Below are positions 8,865-21,189 of a DNA stretch of 64,000 bases, piece after piece. Position 1 is the stretch's first letter; every line of letters starts with the position of its first letter. The position numbers were made by a program, and so were the translations under genes. The notes under the pieces are model-generated. The model was not told where the DNA came from, did no database searches, and saw only the letters and a program-made list of their open reading frames with translations. Source of the stretch: Paulinella micropora (taxonomy: Eukaryota; Cercozoa; Imbricatea; Euglyphida); the NCBI GenBank assembly GCA_009731375.1, contig BJOX01000132.1:521853-585852 (forward strand), read 5' to 3'.

Positions 8865-11567
8865 TCATTCCACCACCTCGAAACGATTACCTTGAGTAGT
8901 GTCCGGGTAGGATGACGTATCGGTCTCCGAGGCAGTGTTGTAGGCCTGAGCTCGACCGAAATTTGGGTTGGAGCTTGCCCACGAGCCTCCTCCTCCTCTG
9001 GGTGGGGGGGCTGGAGCTCGAACAGCTCTCCCTCCATAAGGGGTATATCCCCGACCTCCTCCTCTTCCTCTCTGAGGGGTTCCCTGCCACCTCGAGGCTC
9101 CTCTCCATGTTCCTCGTCCTCGTCCTCCTCCTCCTCCTCCTCCTCCTCCTCCTCCTCCTGCTCCTGCTCCTCCTTCTCGTCCTCTTTGAGAGGCCTTTAA
9201 GTTCTTTTGTCTCTCCCTTTCCTCCTTCTTCTCCTTCATCCTCTTCATGTAGGTAATGATTGCCTCTCGTAACTCCTCATCATCACACATATTGGCATAC
9301 CAACCTTCGTTCACAGCGGCAATCTGAAGCATATTGAAAAGGCCCGGTTCCTTGCCTTCCGTCCTGCTCAGAAAATTTGCCCTTGCTGTTGGGTTCTGCC
9401 TATCATGATTGAAAGAGCAGTCTCTGTTCTCCATCTGTGCCTTACACTGCAAGCCCGCGAACCACCTCCAACATGCGGTCTTCAGGTCTGGCTCTCTCTG
9501 TCTCTTCCAACCGGCAACTCTGTTTGTGTACGTGGCTTGTGCGCCAACAGGTACACCGCCTGCCTGTGCCGTATGTGCCTCCGTGAGCGAGTCCATGTTT
9601 GAGCATGCACTCATCACTTCTTGAAACAGTGCTGACGGAGCAACGCTTTGAACCGTATTTTCGAACACGTGTGTCTCGAGGAAGTTCTTGGACTTCACTG
9701 AGCTAAACGTCGAGCATTGTTGTATGAGCTGAGTAAGCTTACTCGGGTTAACTGTGTGTAACGCCGAAAAGAAATAGAGGATGATCGACTTGCGGCCATA
9801 GAATAGCCCATAGGAGGAAACTACCTCCGTAAGGGTCGCCGCCAAGCCAACAGCACTCCTCAAACTCATCGCCACTGTCTCAAAGATTTCAAATCCTATG
9901 AGAGTACCAGTGCAGAGATGCTGGTATCCATGAGATTGAAAATATGAAATGAGTGTGGCCACCGCCAGTTCACACTGAGCGTCTAGGCCTGTTGCATTGT
10001 TTCTCTTAATCTCCTCCTTCTTTCTCAAAAACTTGTACTGTGTCAGATCAAATCCCTCCGAGACTAGAGATTGGTCAAAAACAGTAACAAGGGCCTCGTA
10101 TTCCTGCGTTTCGTCGCAAGGAAAAGCCTTCATGCAGGCATTGATCTCTTTGAGCTTGCTCAAAAGCGAAGCATCAGAGTCTTTGTCTGAGCTCGTCTTG
10201 GCATATAGCATGAGACTTGCCACTCCTCCTTTCTTCCCCTTGAAGGCATTTATGATGTTCTGTCTGTCCTTCTTCTCCGTGTTTGTGACCACCACCGTAG
10301 TTGAGCCCGAGGGTGCAGGGGCTGGTGGGGCAGGAGCTGGTGGGGTCAAATATGTCGGAGGGTGTGTCTTTGCACCACTCACTTTTGCTTTCATTCTTTC
10401 CAGTCTCATCGTCTTCTCGAACTCCTCATTCTCTTTCGCCTTCTTCTTCTCAGATATCACCAGCTTTTGAGCATGAGTGATAAAGGCCACCAATTCAGAA
10501 GCAGATCTGAGAAAATTATATTTCTCCACATATTGGTCAACACCTGCTTTGTTGGCGACCGGTGGTGCGTTACTAAGTGATTTAAGGACAGAGTGATCCT
10601 TGGTAGGAATCCATCTCTTCCATGCCTCCTTGTGCAGTAACGCACCCATCAACAGTCTGATCTTGGTCAGAACTCTGTCGGTCTTCTCTAACTCATCAAT
10701 CACAGGATGAGTTTCTCCTGCTGCCTTAATGCTTTTTTCCATCTCTGCCTTCCCCTCCTCCAAGGCCTTTATTTCCATTGTAAAAAAATGAAATATGCCA
10801 CTCGAGTTTTTCGAACCCAGATTGGTCTTCATTTTTGTTACATCGACTGCCTCCTGACCAGTCGCGAGGAATCTGGCCGTTGCTCTTGGGTTTGTGTACT
10901 GGAGGTAACCCTCACATCGTGGGCCGTATGTACGTTCCCAAATCAGGGTTTGAGTGTACACCCCAAAGATAGCATCGAGTAATTCAAGGTGGGTGTGTGT
11001 GTCCCCAAACTTGATATGCTGTATCTTCTTTCTCTCTTCTGGATCAGAGACCAGTTTGCCGAGGAGCTGTGCTGTGTTTGATAATAGGATATAGACATCC
11101 TTTTTAGCACGACTTTTCTCTCTTCTTTGATCCTGAGGGATCCACACATAGGTGTCCTTCTCTACCCCCATCTTGTTATCAAACTCTTCTTTAGTGAGGT
11201 CATAGTGGTCTTGCACCCACTGTTGTTCCTCCACTGTGATCTCCTCTCCATCACTATGAATCAAGTCGATCATTTTTCGTCCTCCTCCTCCCGTGTAGGC
11301 AGGTGGTAAGGGATTACCATATGCTCCTCCTCCTCCCGTCTCTTCTTGTTCAAATCCTCCTTCATCTTCGTCTCCTCCATATCTTCCTTCATCATCCCAG
11401 CCCTCTTCTACTCCTCCTCCTACTCCTTCATCTCCTCCTCCTCCTTCATTCAATCCTCCTCCTCCTCCTTCATTCAATCCTCTTCCTCCTCCTCCTCCTG
11501 CTTCTTCTTCTTCTCTTCTTTGATCTGCCTCCGAGAATTCACTCACTTCGGCGGTCTCTGTCGACAT
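8865..11567 (-). CDS. Gag of A1 with CCCH zinc finger
   Basis: A 900-codon ORF starting near the 5' LTR side. The N-terminal ~110 residues are Glu/Gly-rich low complexity. The middle is helical and capsid-like. Near residue 720 comes CWRWFAGLQC...CSFNH, a C-x8-C-x8-C-x3-H finger, instead of the usual CCHC knuckle. A Lys/Glu stretch and an Arg/Gly-rich tail follow, the tail encoded partly by a (CTC)n tract at 9119-9180. The stop is UGA in the context GAA-UGA-CUG, and the frame stays open beyond it into pol. Gag would form the particle and bind element RNA. Confidence 0.88.
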   Translation of the reverse strand: MSTETAEVSEFSEADQRREEEEAGGGGGRGLNEGGGGGLNEGGGGDEGVGGGVEEGWDDEGRYGGDEDEGGFEQEETGGGGAYGNPLPPAYTGGGGRKMIDLIHSDGEEITVEEQQWVQDHYDLTKEEFDNKMGVEKDTYVWIPQDQRREKSRAKKDVYILLSNTAQLLGKLVSDPEERKKIQHIKFGDTHTHLELLDAIFGVYTQTLIWERTYGPRCEGYLQYTNPRATARFLATGQEAVDVTKMKTNLGSKNSSGIFHFFTMEIKALEEGKAEMEKSIKAAGETHPVIDELEKTDRVLTKIRLLMGALLHKEAWKRWIPTKDHSVLKSLSNAPPVANKAGVDQYVEKYNFLRSASELVAFITHAQKLVISEKKKAKENEEFEKTMRLERMKAKVSGAKTHPPTYLTPPAPAPPAPAPSGSTTVVVTNTEKKDRQNIINAFKGKKGGVASLMLYAKTSSDKDSDASLLSKLKEINACMKAFPCDETQEYEALVTVFDQSLVSEGFDLTQYKFLRKKEEIKRNNATGLDAQCELAVATLISYFQSHGYQHLCTGTLIGFEIFETVAMSLRSAVGLAATLTEVVSSYGLFYGRKSIILYFFSALHTVNPSKLTQLIQQCSTFSSVKSKNFLETHVFENTVQSVAPSALFQEVMSACSNMDSLTEAHTAQAGGVPVGAQATYTNRVAGWKRQREPDLKTACWRWFAGLQCKAQMENRDCSFNHDRQNPTARANFLSRTEGKEPGLFNMLQIAAVNEGWYANMCDDEELREAIITYMKRMKEKKEERERQKNLKASQRGREGGAGAGGGGGGGGGGGGRGRGTWRGASRWQGTPQRGRGGGRGYTPYGGRAVRAPAPPPRGGGGSWASSNPNFGRAQAYNTASETDTSSYPDTTQGNRFEVVE

Positions 11568-12336
11568 GATGTCGTAGTAGTGATCAACAGGAGGACAGTG
11601 TCAGCTCCTATGTTTGGTTTTTGTTCGTTTGTGTTCTGTTCCTCCTTCAGTCGATTGACTAGTGAAGAGAGAAACTAATAGAGAGGGTAGGATAAGATTC
11701 CCTGTCCTCTATGAAACACTGTTTGTATGTTTGTTTTTGTTTGAGAAAAATAGTCTTTGAGACTTTCTCCGATTTCTTGTTCTCCTTACTCAGATTACTT
11801 TCTCCTCCTTCTTTTCTATATTGTATCTAGTATGAGGCACTTGGACCTACACACAGATAGTAATAGAGAAGCTAGAAAAGCTCTCCTTGAGAAGTCGACA
11901 GTCGGTCGGATAGGTTCTCAGACCTACCTTTAGAAAACGATCAGAGATTTGCAAAAATACTCTGACGTATGTGTGAGATAATGCAGATAAATGCACAAAC
12001 TAGAAGGGTAGAGTGTTGTGCTCCTGTCCCTATGCTTGTTTGTGTTTTGTGTGTGTTCCTTCACTCTTCTGTCCACCTCCTTCTTCTTGGTCTCTGTGTG
12101 AGAACAGCAAGAACGACAGAGAGTTTGTATCTGATGTCTCCTTGTGAGCACACAGATACTGATTGGGCTAGAGGGTACGAGACACCTGCTTGAGACCAAT
12201 CAAATTATTTGTTTTGTGAAAGAGTTATGAGGGAGCTGTGTTGGAGTATTTGTTTTCGTCTGACGTCCCCGTGTGAGACAGGTCAGTGAAAATTCACTCT
12301 GTTGCCTGTGTGGCAAAGCAGAAAGAAATCACCCTA
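11568..12336 (-). other. 5' leader of A1
   Basis: Untranslated leader between primer-binding site and gag. Parts recur in A2 at 34590-34800 and 35350-35500. No gene. Confidence 0.7.
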
Positions 12337-12351
12337 GTGATGTGGACTCCA
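12337..12351 (-). promoter_or_regulatory. Primer-binding site of A1
   Basis: On the minus strand TGGAGTCCACATCAC begins two bases after the 5' LTR, starting with the TGG expected to pair with a tRNA CCA end. A2 has the same sequence in the same place. I do not assign the tRNA. Confidence 0.75.
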
Positions 12352-12353
12352 AA

Positions 12354-12590
12354 TGTAATGCCCCCAACGATAGCTCGTAAAAAGTCGGTAATACAACCAA
12401 ACACAGTCCTCAAGAATGAGAATGATGTCTCGTTGTATTAGCTCAGTGAAGCCAAAAAGGAAAACGGCAACAGACCAGGAATAAAATGGCATCAGGTCCA
12501 ATCCGGACAAATAATACTGAAAAACAAGCTGGTGCACCTGTCACCAGGAAAAGGTATTTTTTACCGGCTATCCGGGGGGTGATGCCTACA
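12354..12590 (-). repeat. 5' LTR of A1
   Basis: Same sequence as 1964-2200; followed by GGTT, the target duplication. Confidence 0.95.
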
Positions 12591-12655
12591 GGTTTGAAGT
12601 TATTTCATCCAACTTCCTTTTTTCTCTCGAGTCGGATTGTTTGGAGGGGGCGGAT

Positions 12656-12862
12656 TGTTATTAATACCGTCCCATCATCAACGACAATATTTTAAGTCCT
12701 GAACACTTTGAAATCATGAGCCATGGGTGCCTTGATTTAAGGAAACTCATCCTGCCTAACGTTGTTGGTTCGGAGGCTCTGTCTCAAGTTTTACTCCGCC
12801 CCTTTTTACTCGGAAGGTACAGGGAAGAACAGGACGTTCTTATTAAAGTCTATATCGTCACA
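12656..12862 (+). repeat. B-family LTR remnant
   Basis: Begins TGTTA after a purine tract (ggagggggcgga) and ends ATCGTCACA, like the 3' LTR of element B at 47354-47525. Shared blocks include 'cctgaacactttgaaat', 'aaggaaactcatcc' and 'ggtacagggaagaac'. It appears to be the 3' end of a B copy that A1 interrupted. A poly(A) run of about 24 follows. Confidence 0.7.
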
Positions 12863-13009
12863 AAAACTATTAAAAAAAAAAAAAAAAAAAAAAAAGTCTG
12901 AAATCTACATTCGCATCCTGATCCGATCGGCGGCTCGGCCTCGAGCCAGAAATCATGATAGCGGGTCGGTCACATGCAGGCCAAAGAATTAATTATCATC
13001 TATTCATGC

Positions 13010-13228
13010 CGTCATTTGTTTGTCATTGACCAAGCCAGGTGGTTTACTAGTAGTACCGGTACTAATAGTGCCAGTGCAGTAACTATATTACTTTATCATG
13101 ATCGTGATAGTGCTCGCCTTGAAAACATTGATGATGGCACAACAGTCTGGGAACTTTTGAAACTTTCGCCTGGTGATTTGACATTGAAGGATACAAACTT
13201 GATCGGGAATCCGTGTGACCACAAGTGA
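13010..13228 (+). CDS. Possible terminal exon, unidentified
   Basis: An open frame ending in TGA has protein-like composition (LLYHDRDSARLENIDDG, WELLKLSPGDLTLKDTN). No clear splice acceptor or family is visible; it could be a pseudogene fragment or chance. The rest of 12863-13582 holds nothing I can name. Confidence 0.25.
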   Translation, partial: RHLFVIDQARWFTSSTGTNSASAVTILLYHDRDSARLENIDDGTTVWELLKLSPGDLTLKDTNLIGNPCDHK

Positions 13229-13582
13229 TAATCACTCGGATCAACCATTAGCTCTTGGACTGGGTGGTCCCACAAAAAACCGCAACTTGATTCCTGAATA
13301 CGCCATTTACTTGAGTCTCGACCCGTATCACTTATTGCTACATCTCAGCTGAGAAAGTTGGTCCCTTTTGACCCTAAGTGTATCTTGTTTCAGGCATAAC
13401 TTGCAAGAATTTCGTCGGGGCTTCCTCAAACTGACTGCCATCGTGCATTAAGCTTATGGTGCATATTGACCTTGGATGTGAAAAAATCATAGTGAAAAAA
13501 CTTCGGATGTGAAAAAAAAAAATCTTACCTAGCTAGTCCGAATCGGATCAACAACATAAGAACAAAAAGGCTGAGACTGAAA

Positions 13583-14269
13583 TCAGTCGTTGCGCGTGGA
13601 GCGTGTCTTTCGTTTCTGTCCCAGCACGGCCTTTTCTTCCGGTTGCGCATTCTCCGGTGTGTGCGTTTTGGCTTTGCCTGACGACCGACTACTCTGCCTT
13701 GCCCCCTGCACATGTATGAGTTCACAACAAAGGTGTGGTTAAGCATCATCATCATCATCATCATCATCAACAACATCATCAACAACAACATCAACAACAA
13801 CAACAAACACGCACACACGTAGCAAACAAACGCAAAGAGGACATAAAGTGAACCAAAAAAAATCGCAGACGGGAAACAAAAGGCAACAAAGACAATAAAA
13901 ATAAAGTGAAACAAAATAAAATAAAAAAAGCCCGACCTTGGCCTTGCCCTGCGTGTTGTGGTTGCTGCCTCGCTGCTTACCAGTCTTCTTGTTGGCAGGA
14001 GAGAAATTCTCCATGTCCTGGCCATCACCCTTCTCCTTACCCTCCTGTATGCATGTGTATGTATGTATGTATGTATGTATGTTCTCGACATTTTCGGCCT
14101 CACCCGAGCCCTTGCCCTCCTGTTGTATGCATGTATGTATGTGATGTCATGTGCTGTACCTCGGCGTCTGTTGCTGGTGTGGGTGTGAGTTGCACGTTCC
14201 AGGGCGCCGCGTTGCACGAAGCAACTGACACGCCACAACATAACTATTGCTAGTGTTCTTCTTATTATC

Positions 14270-14326
<57 letters not shown>

Positions 14327-14374
14327 GGCTTCCTCAGACTATAGCATCAGATCCAGATCCTGGACATGTGCATC

Positions 14375-14430
<56 letters not shown>

Positions 14431-14599
14431 TATCTCCTGCCAATTGCTGAGCCAAAAGGCCATGTGCATCCAGTCCTCCATTCCATAAGGAAAGTCTCCA
14501 CACCAATCGGTGGAATAAAGGAAGTGACGGCATAGAACATACTCTAGGAGCTTTATACCAATCAGCCCATGGAAAGGGACCGATGGCCTATGTACTCCC

Positions 14600-14664
<65 letters not shown>

Positions 14665-14934
14665 GTGCTTCTCTGTCAATGGCTGATGCATTTCTGCACA
14701 TGCGCCTCCATCGTCTCACCCGTGAGGGGAGTACGAAGAATTGACGATAAGCTCTAATGACACCCCCGCAAGGGCAGTTCCAACACTTCCAGACGGGCCG
14801 GTATGTTCAATGAAAATACTGGTCCAGAAATAGACCGGTATGTTCAATGAAAATACTGGTGGCACCGACGGGAATCGAACTGGCGACAGGGCCCAGATGG
14901 TAGAACTTGACCACTGGGCTATCACGGTGTCCTA

Positions 14935-14985
<51 letters not shown>

Positions 14986-15406
14986 CCTCATCATCATCCT
15001 CCTGCTCCTCCTCCTCCTTCTCATCTTCATCATCATCATCATCATCGTTGTTGTTGCAGCGGTTTACCGGGCGCTGGCAGGCAGATCAGACTGGTCAGCG
15101 AGGAGGTGGAGGAGCTAGATGACAGCCTACCATACGATACAAAACGATACGATACGATACAATACCAATACAACAATAGGCAGATCAGGTTGGTCAGGAG
15201 GAGGTGGAGGACGTAGAAGACGGTCTACGATACAATACAGTAAAACACAAGACGATACAACACGATACAACACAAGACAAGACAAGACAAGACAAGACAA
15301 GGACAAGACAAGACAATCAATACAACAAATATATTACATACAACAATACCGTTTGCTGGAGTTGTTGCGAGCTCCGCGGCTAGCGGGCACAGGCGGTGGG
15401 CCCTAG

Positions 15407-15445
<39 letters not shown>

Positions 15446-15574
15446 CAGGTAGGTAGATAGGTAGATAGATAGGTAGGTAGGTAGGTAGGTAGGCAGGCAG
15501 GTAGGTAGGTAGGTAGGTAGGTAGGTTGATAGATAGACAGATAGATAGATAGATAGATAGATAGATACAGATAG

Positions 15575-15605
<31 letters not shown>

Positions 15606-15715
15606 AGCTACCATGTCTGAAGGGCCAGTGAAGAGTGTGCGTGTGACGGCCTCGTTGTCGTCTTCGGCCACGCTGTGCCCCACGCGCGCCGCCAACACTT
15701 GCCTGCGAGCGAGCG

Positions 15716-15752
<37 letters not shown>

Positions 15753-15771
15753 AAGCGAGAGCGAGCGAGAG

Positions 15772-15810
<39 letters not shown>

Positions 15811-16750
15811 GCGCAAGACCCCTGCCTCACACATTCATTCATTCATAAATGCATACATGCAAATATAGTTAGTTAGCTAGCTAGTTGCCTGGGTCTGCTG
15901 CGTTTGAGGGTGGAGGAGCAGGGCGGCTGCGAGCGCAGACGCGGCGAGAGGAAGGCCAGACGACCACGAGGCGACGACGCAGCAAGCTACACTCAGAACA
16001 CACACAACACATATTCATCCATTCATTCATTCATACAAACATACAAACATGCATACATACGTGCATACATACATGCATGCATGCATGCATACATACAAAC
16101 ATACATACATACATACATACATACATGCTGACACACACACACACACGCACGCACGCAGAGACCTGTTGTTCTGGCATGATGACGCCTCGTCCGCTGCCTG
16201 GCCTGCGTGCGCTGGCTGCTATTTGCTCGGTCTGCACTCTGCCCTGACGGCGCACGGTAAGCGGAGTGATGGACGCGCCCAGTGGCGTCACCAGCAGACG
16301 GGTCAGCTCCTGCCGCTGCTGGGCCTAGTAAGTAGGTACGTAGGTAAGTAAGTAAGTAAGTAAGTAAGTCTCGCTACCTCTTTGGACTGTGCCTGGAACT
16401 GCCTGAGGTCGTACTCCAGCTCGGCCGCCAGCTGGCTGTCCGCAGCCAAGATTTCCTCCAGCTCCTTCTTGTAGCTGTTGTGCAGGTCTTGCAGGTACAA
16501 CTACACAACATAACAGACATGACATACATACATACATACATGCATGACAATACATACACACACATCCATACATACATACCATGAGGTAGCGCAGCAGGGG
16601 CGAGCGGTGCTGCGCCAGACGCCGCTTCAGCCCGATCAGGATCGGCACGATGTTCTCCATAGTGTTCTAGGAAGTGATTGATAGATACAAAGATAGGTCA
16701 GCTATTCAGCCCGATCAGAATGGACAGGATGTTCTGCATAGTGTCTGAAG

Positions 16751-16794
<44 letters not shown>

Positions 16795-19541
16795 GGATGG
16801 ATAGATTGGTAGATAGATACATGAAATATCGACTAATGTCAGAAAAAAGGAGCTTCTGATTTCGTCAACCAGGAAGTCTGTGGGTAAAGTATTAACCCGA
16901 TGCCCAGCTAAGCCGTGATGTTTGCACGGAAGGGACTGATACAGGCAATACCAAAGCTCCCTAGTACCAGGCGGGGCCAGGGCTCGTTCCATAAAGCGCC
17001 CCTTGCAGAACGAGCTCCCACCTCCATTACAGAGGGCCCAGNNNNNNNNNNNNNNNNNNNNNNNNNNNNNNNNNNNNNNNNNNNNNNNNNNNNNNNNNNN
17101 NNNNNNNNNNNNNNNNNNNNNNNNNNNNNNNNNNNNNNNNNNNNNNNNNNNNNNNNNNNNNNNNNNNNNNNNNNNNNNNNNNNNNNNNNNNNNNNNNNNN
17201 NNNNNNNNNNNNNNNNNNNNNNNNNNNNNNNNNNNNNNNNNNNNNNNNNNNNNNNNNNNNNNNNNNNNNNNNNNNNNNNNNNNNNNNNNNNNNNNNNNNN
17301 NNNNNNNNNNNNNNNNNNNNNNNNNNNNNNNNNNNNNNNNNNNNNNNNNNNNNNNNNNNNNNNNNNNNNNNNNNNNNNNNNNNNNNNNNNNNNNNNNNNN
17401 NNNNNNNNNNNNNNNNNNNNNNNNNNNNNNNNNNNNNNNNNNNNNNNNNNNNNNNNNNNNNNNNNNNNNNNNNNNNNNNNNNNNNNNNNNNNNNNNNNNN
17501 NNNNNNNNNNNNNNNNNNNNNNNNNNNNNNNNNNNNNNNNNNNNNNNNNNNNNNNNNNNNNNNNNNNNNNNNNNNNNNNNNNNNNNNNNNNNNNNNNNNN
17601 NNNNNNNNNNNNNNNNNNNNNNNNNNNNNNNNNNNNNNNNNNNNNNNNNNNNNNNNNNNNNNNNNNNNNNNNNNNNNNNNNNNNNNNNNNNNNNNNNNNN
17701 NNNNNNNNNNNNNNNNNNNNNNNNNNNNNNNNNNNNNNNNNNNNNNNNNNNNNNNNNNNNNNNNNNNNNNNNNNNNNNNNNNNNNNNNNNNNNNNNNNNN
17801 NNNNNNNNNNNNNNNNNNNNNNNNNNNNNNNNNNNNNNNNNNNNNNNNNNNNNNNNNNNNNNNNNNNNNNNNNNNNNNNNNNNNNNNNNNNNNNNNNNNN
17901 NNAAAAAAAAAAAACATTAAATGATAAACGGAGAATCGATGGAAGGATGTAAATGCCTGCGCGAACAAAAGAGTGGACGCCAGCGATCATGCAGAGGAAT
18001 GTTGTCAAGAGTAGACGAATGGTGACGTGCATGGAGTGTGACCTCGCTTGCTGTCTCGCTGGCTTCGGGAGCCGCGTCCTGACGTGACATAACATAAGAT
18101 AAGATCATAACATGACGTATGACAGAACATAAACTGGCCTCGTTCGCCGTCTCTCTCGCTTCAGGCGCAGTATAGCATGTATGGTATGGTATGGTATGGT
18201 GTTATTTCTGACGTCATATTTCTGTTCCATGTTATGCTTCAAGTGCCCACCTCGTCTGGCTGCTTGGGGCTGCGCAGCTACCAGTTGGAGTTGCGTGTCA
18301 TTGCATAATATAGTACAGTATGGTATGCTGTGGTATGGTATTATTTGTCATGTTCCGTTACCTCGTCGAGCGCGTCGCCGCCGCGCACCGCTGCGAGTTT
18401 GAGCTGCGGACAAGCCAGGATGACCAGCACGTCGCGCAGCGCAGGGCTGGTCAGCGGACTGATCTCCAACGCACCCTGTGCACAGATCAGATAGGTAGGT
18501 AGACATGTTTGGTCTAGCAGCGCTGCATATCAGAGGACCTAGGCGTGCAAGACATAGGTAGATAGGTAGTTACCTCCACCACTGCTCCCAGTATGTCCTG
18601 GCACAGTCTGGCCGTGATGTCGAACTTGTGCTCATCGCTCAGTTGCAGCAACAGAAACTTGTACACGTGCATGCGCTAAGCAAACGAACCAGCAACCAAA
18701 CATACCCAGTACGGCCACTGTTGACGAGCCTGACGATAAGCACGAAGAGGATGAGAAGGAAAATATAAGTGTGGAAGTGACAGGGCAGTATGATCACAAC
18801 AACAAAAACAACAACAACAACAACACCTTCCTGATGTCTGCGCTGGAGCGTATGAGCGCGAAGGCTAGCGACCTCTTGTCCAGCGGCTCCTACAGACACA
18901 CAAACATACACAATTACATACATTTCTTCATACATGCATACATACACACATACGTACATACGCACATACCACGGTCGCAGCTGTGCCTGTGTCTCCCATG
19001 CACAGGCGGCAGCCGTTGAGGAAGAAAATGGTTTCCATGAAGTGGCGGTGAACCACGCTGCTCGTGCCCGTCGCGCCTAGATGCACACATTACATACATA
19101 CATGACATTATATTATGTTATATCAGACTAGATTACATTAGATGACATACATACCGGGGCCCGCCACGGAGAAGAGAGACGTCAGAGTGCGCTCCGCCAA
19201 CCCCACCTGCGTGCATGCATGTATGCATGTATGTATGCATGTATGTATGTATGTATGTATGTATGTATGTATGTGTGTATGTATGCATGTATGTATGTAT
19301 GCATGTATGTATGTACATATGTATTTATACAATATATGCGATGTATGGTATGTATGTTACGATGTTTGCGTGGTCGTCGGCCAGCAGCGACGCAAAGCGA
19401 CAGAACAGCACCGGCTTCCACTTGAGATAACCTACACATCATCAAGCAATCAATCAATCAAGCAAGCAAGCAAGCAATCGATCAATAAAGCAAGCACGCA
19501 ATCACTCAACCAGTCAATCTGTCAATCAACCAATCAATCAG

Positions 19542-19581
<40 letters not shown>

Positions 19582-20897
19582 CCAACCAACCCAACCCAAC
19601 CCAATCCAAACCAAACCAAACCAAACCAAACCAAATCCAACCAAATCCAACTAAAAATCCAACCAAATCCAATCAAAGCCAATCCAATCCAATCGAATCG
19701 AATCGAATGGAATGAATGAATCAATCAATCATCAATCAATCAATCAATCAGTCACTCACTCAATCAAAAAGGTGACCTTCTCGCAGGAGCTGCGTCAGCA
19801 CCAGGAAGGCGTGGCGACGCAGCAACTGCACCATCATAACCAATACATGAGTAAATCAATAGATGAATAAATAAATAAGCCAATCAAGCAAGCCATGCAT
19901 CACCTGGCTGAGGCTGGACATGACATCGGCCATGGAGGGCACGTAGCGGTCCACCACTTGCGTGAAGGCGCGGCAGAGGTCGCACAGCACGATCAGCACG
20001 TTGTTCTGTACCACCAGGGCGCCGCCTGTCAGACAACCATACATACATACATCACCTGTCGCTGCTGGTATAGGAAAACAAAGAGGGGAGGGGGTTGGGG
20101 GGTGGGGGGGGCAGACATGCATACGTCACCTGTCTCCAGCTCACGGATCAGGACTGTCACGCAGCGCTTGGAGAGCGCTCCCGAGGTGTCTGCCAGACAC
20201 AGTTTGCCCAGCGCCACGAAGGCGTGAGCACGCAGCTGGTCAGGCAGCTGGCGAGGTTGGCTGGACGCGGCGACCACCGACTCATCTTGGCTGAGGTTGC
20301 TGCTTTGGCTGGATTGGCTGAGGTTCATTTGGCTGATGTCTGCCAGGACAGGACTGAGCAAAGACTGGACCAGCGTGACCAGGCGATGGCCAGGCTTGGG
20401 ACATGACGGATGCAGCGCAACCTCCCCCAGCAGGAACAAAAAGCGTGTCACCAGCGCAGGGGACGGCATCGTCTCGCCTCCTCCCACCACGAAGCCCTGC
20501 AGCATACATCACGTACATACATAAGGCGGCCTTACATAGATACATAGGTACATACATGCAATACATACTTGCAGCACGCGTTGGCTTTCCGCCAGCAGCT
20601 CTTCTTGCCACGCGGGCGGCGCCTGTCGCTCCGCGGGCGCTTTTTCAGCCTGGCCTTGCTCCAAGCCCGCACACAACTGATGCAGCACCTGCACGTATGT
20701 ATGTATCTGCCTGTCCCTGCTCCAAGCCCGCACACAGCTGGCGCAGCACCTGGGCATGTATGCATGTATGTATGGAGGAGCAGGAGCAGGAACCGGAGCA
20801 GGAGCAGCAGGAGAGGAGGAGAAGGAGGAGGAGGTATGTATTTTATGTATGTGATGTGACCTGGATGGTGGTGCGAGCAGTCGTGGGTTGAACTCTC

Positions 20898-20934
<37 letters not shown>

Positions 20935-20966
20935 GTAGGTAAGTGGAAAGGTAGGCAGATAGATAA

Positions 20967-21000
<34 letters not shown>

Positions 21001-21144
21001 GAATAGATAGATAGCTAGCTAGTGTGACCTGGATGGTGGTGCGCGCTAGTCTTGGGTTGAAGTCCTGACTGTCTGCCGCGCTGCTGACCAGCGAGCTGAA
21101 GAGAAACTGCGCCAACGTGGCCTACCAACAGACACATAGACAGG

Positions 21145-21189
<45 letters not shown>

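Larger units (their letters stand above)
1964..12590 (-). mobile_element. Ty3/gypsy LTR retrotransposon A1, complete
   Basis: Two direct 237-bp LTRs beginning TGTAAT and ending CTACA on the plus strand (1964-2200, 12354-12590) differ at one base that I can find. The 4-bp sequence GGTT sits just outside both ends, a target-site duplication. Inside, read on the minus strand: primer-binding site, leader, gag, protease-RT-RNase H, integrase with a C-terminal extension, polypurine tract. The order RT-RH-IN defines Ty3/gypsy. High LTR identity implies a recent insertion. The coding region is intact except for an in-frame UGA between gag and pol (possibly functional) and a short frame disturbance at about 4740-4785. 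No typical chromodomain was recognised. Confidence 0.95.

Noticed and set aside
13525-14271. A 248-residue minus-strand ORF
   Set aside because: It is in a different frame from the NCAPD3 terminal exons, which have consistent phases and a C-terminal resembling the family.
14860-14932. A functional tRNA gene on the minus strand
   Set aside because: The acceptor stem does not pair fully, the anticodon arm is poor, and the same sequence recurs as the head of a SINE at 23657.
16908-18095. ORFs spanning the N gaps
   Set aside because: They consist almost wholly of unknown bases.
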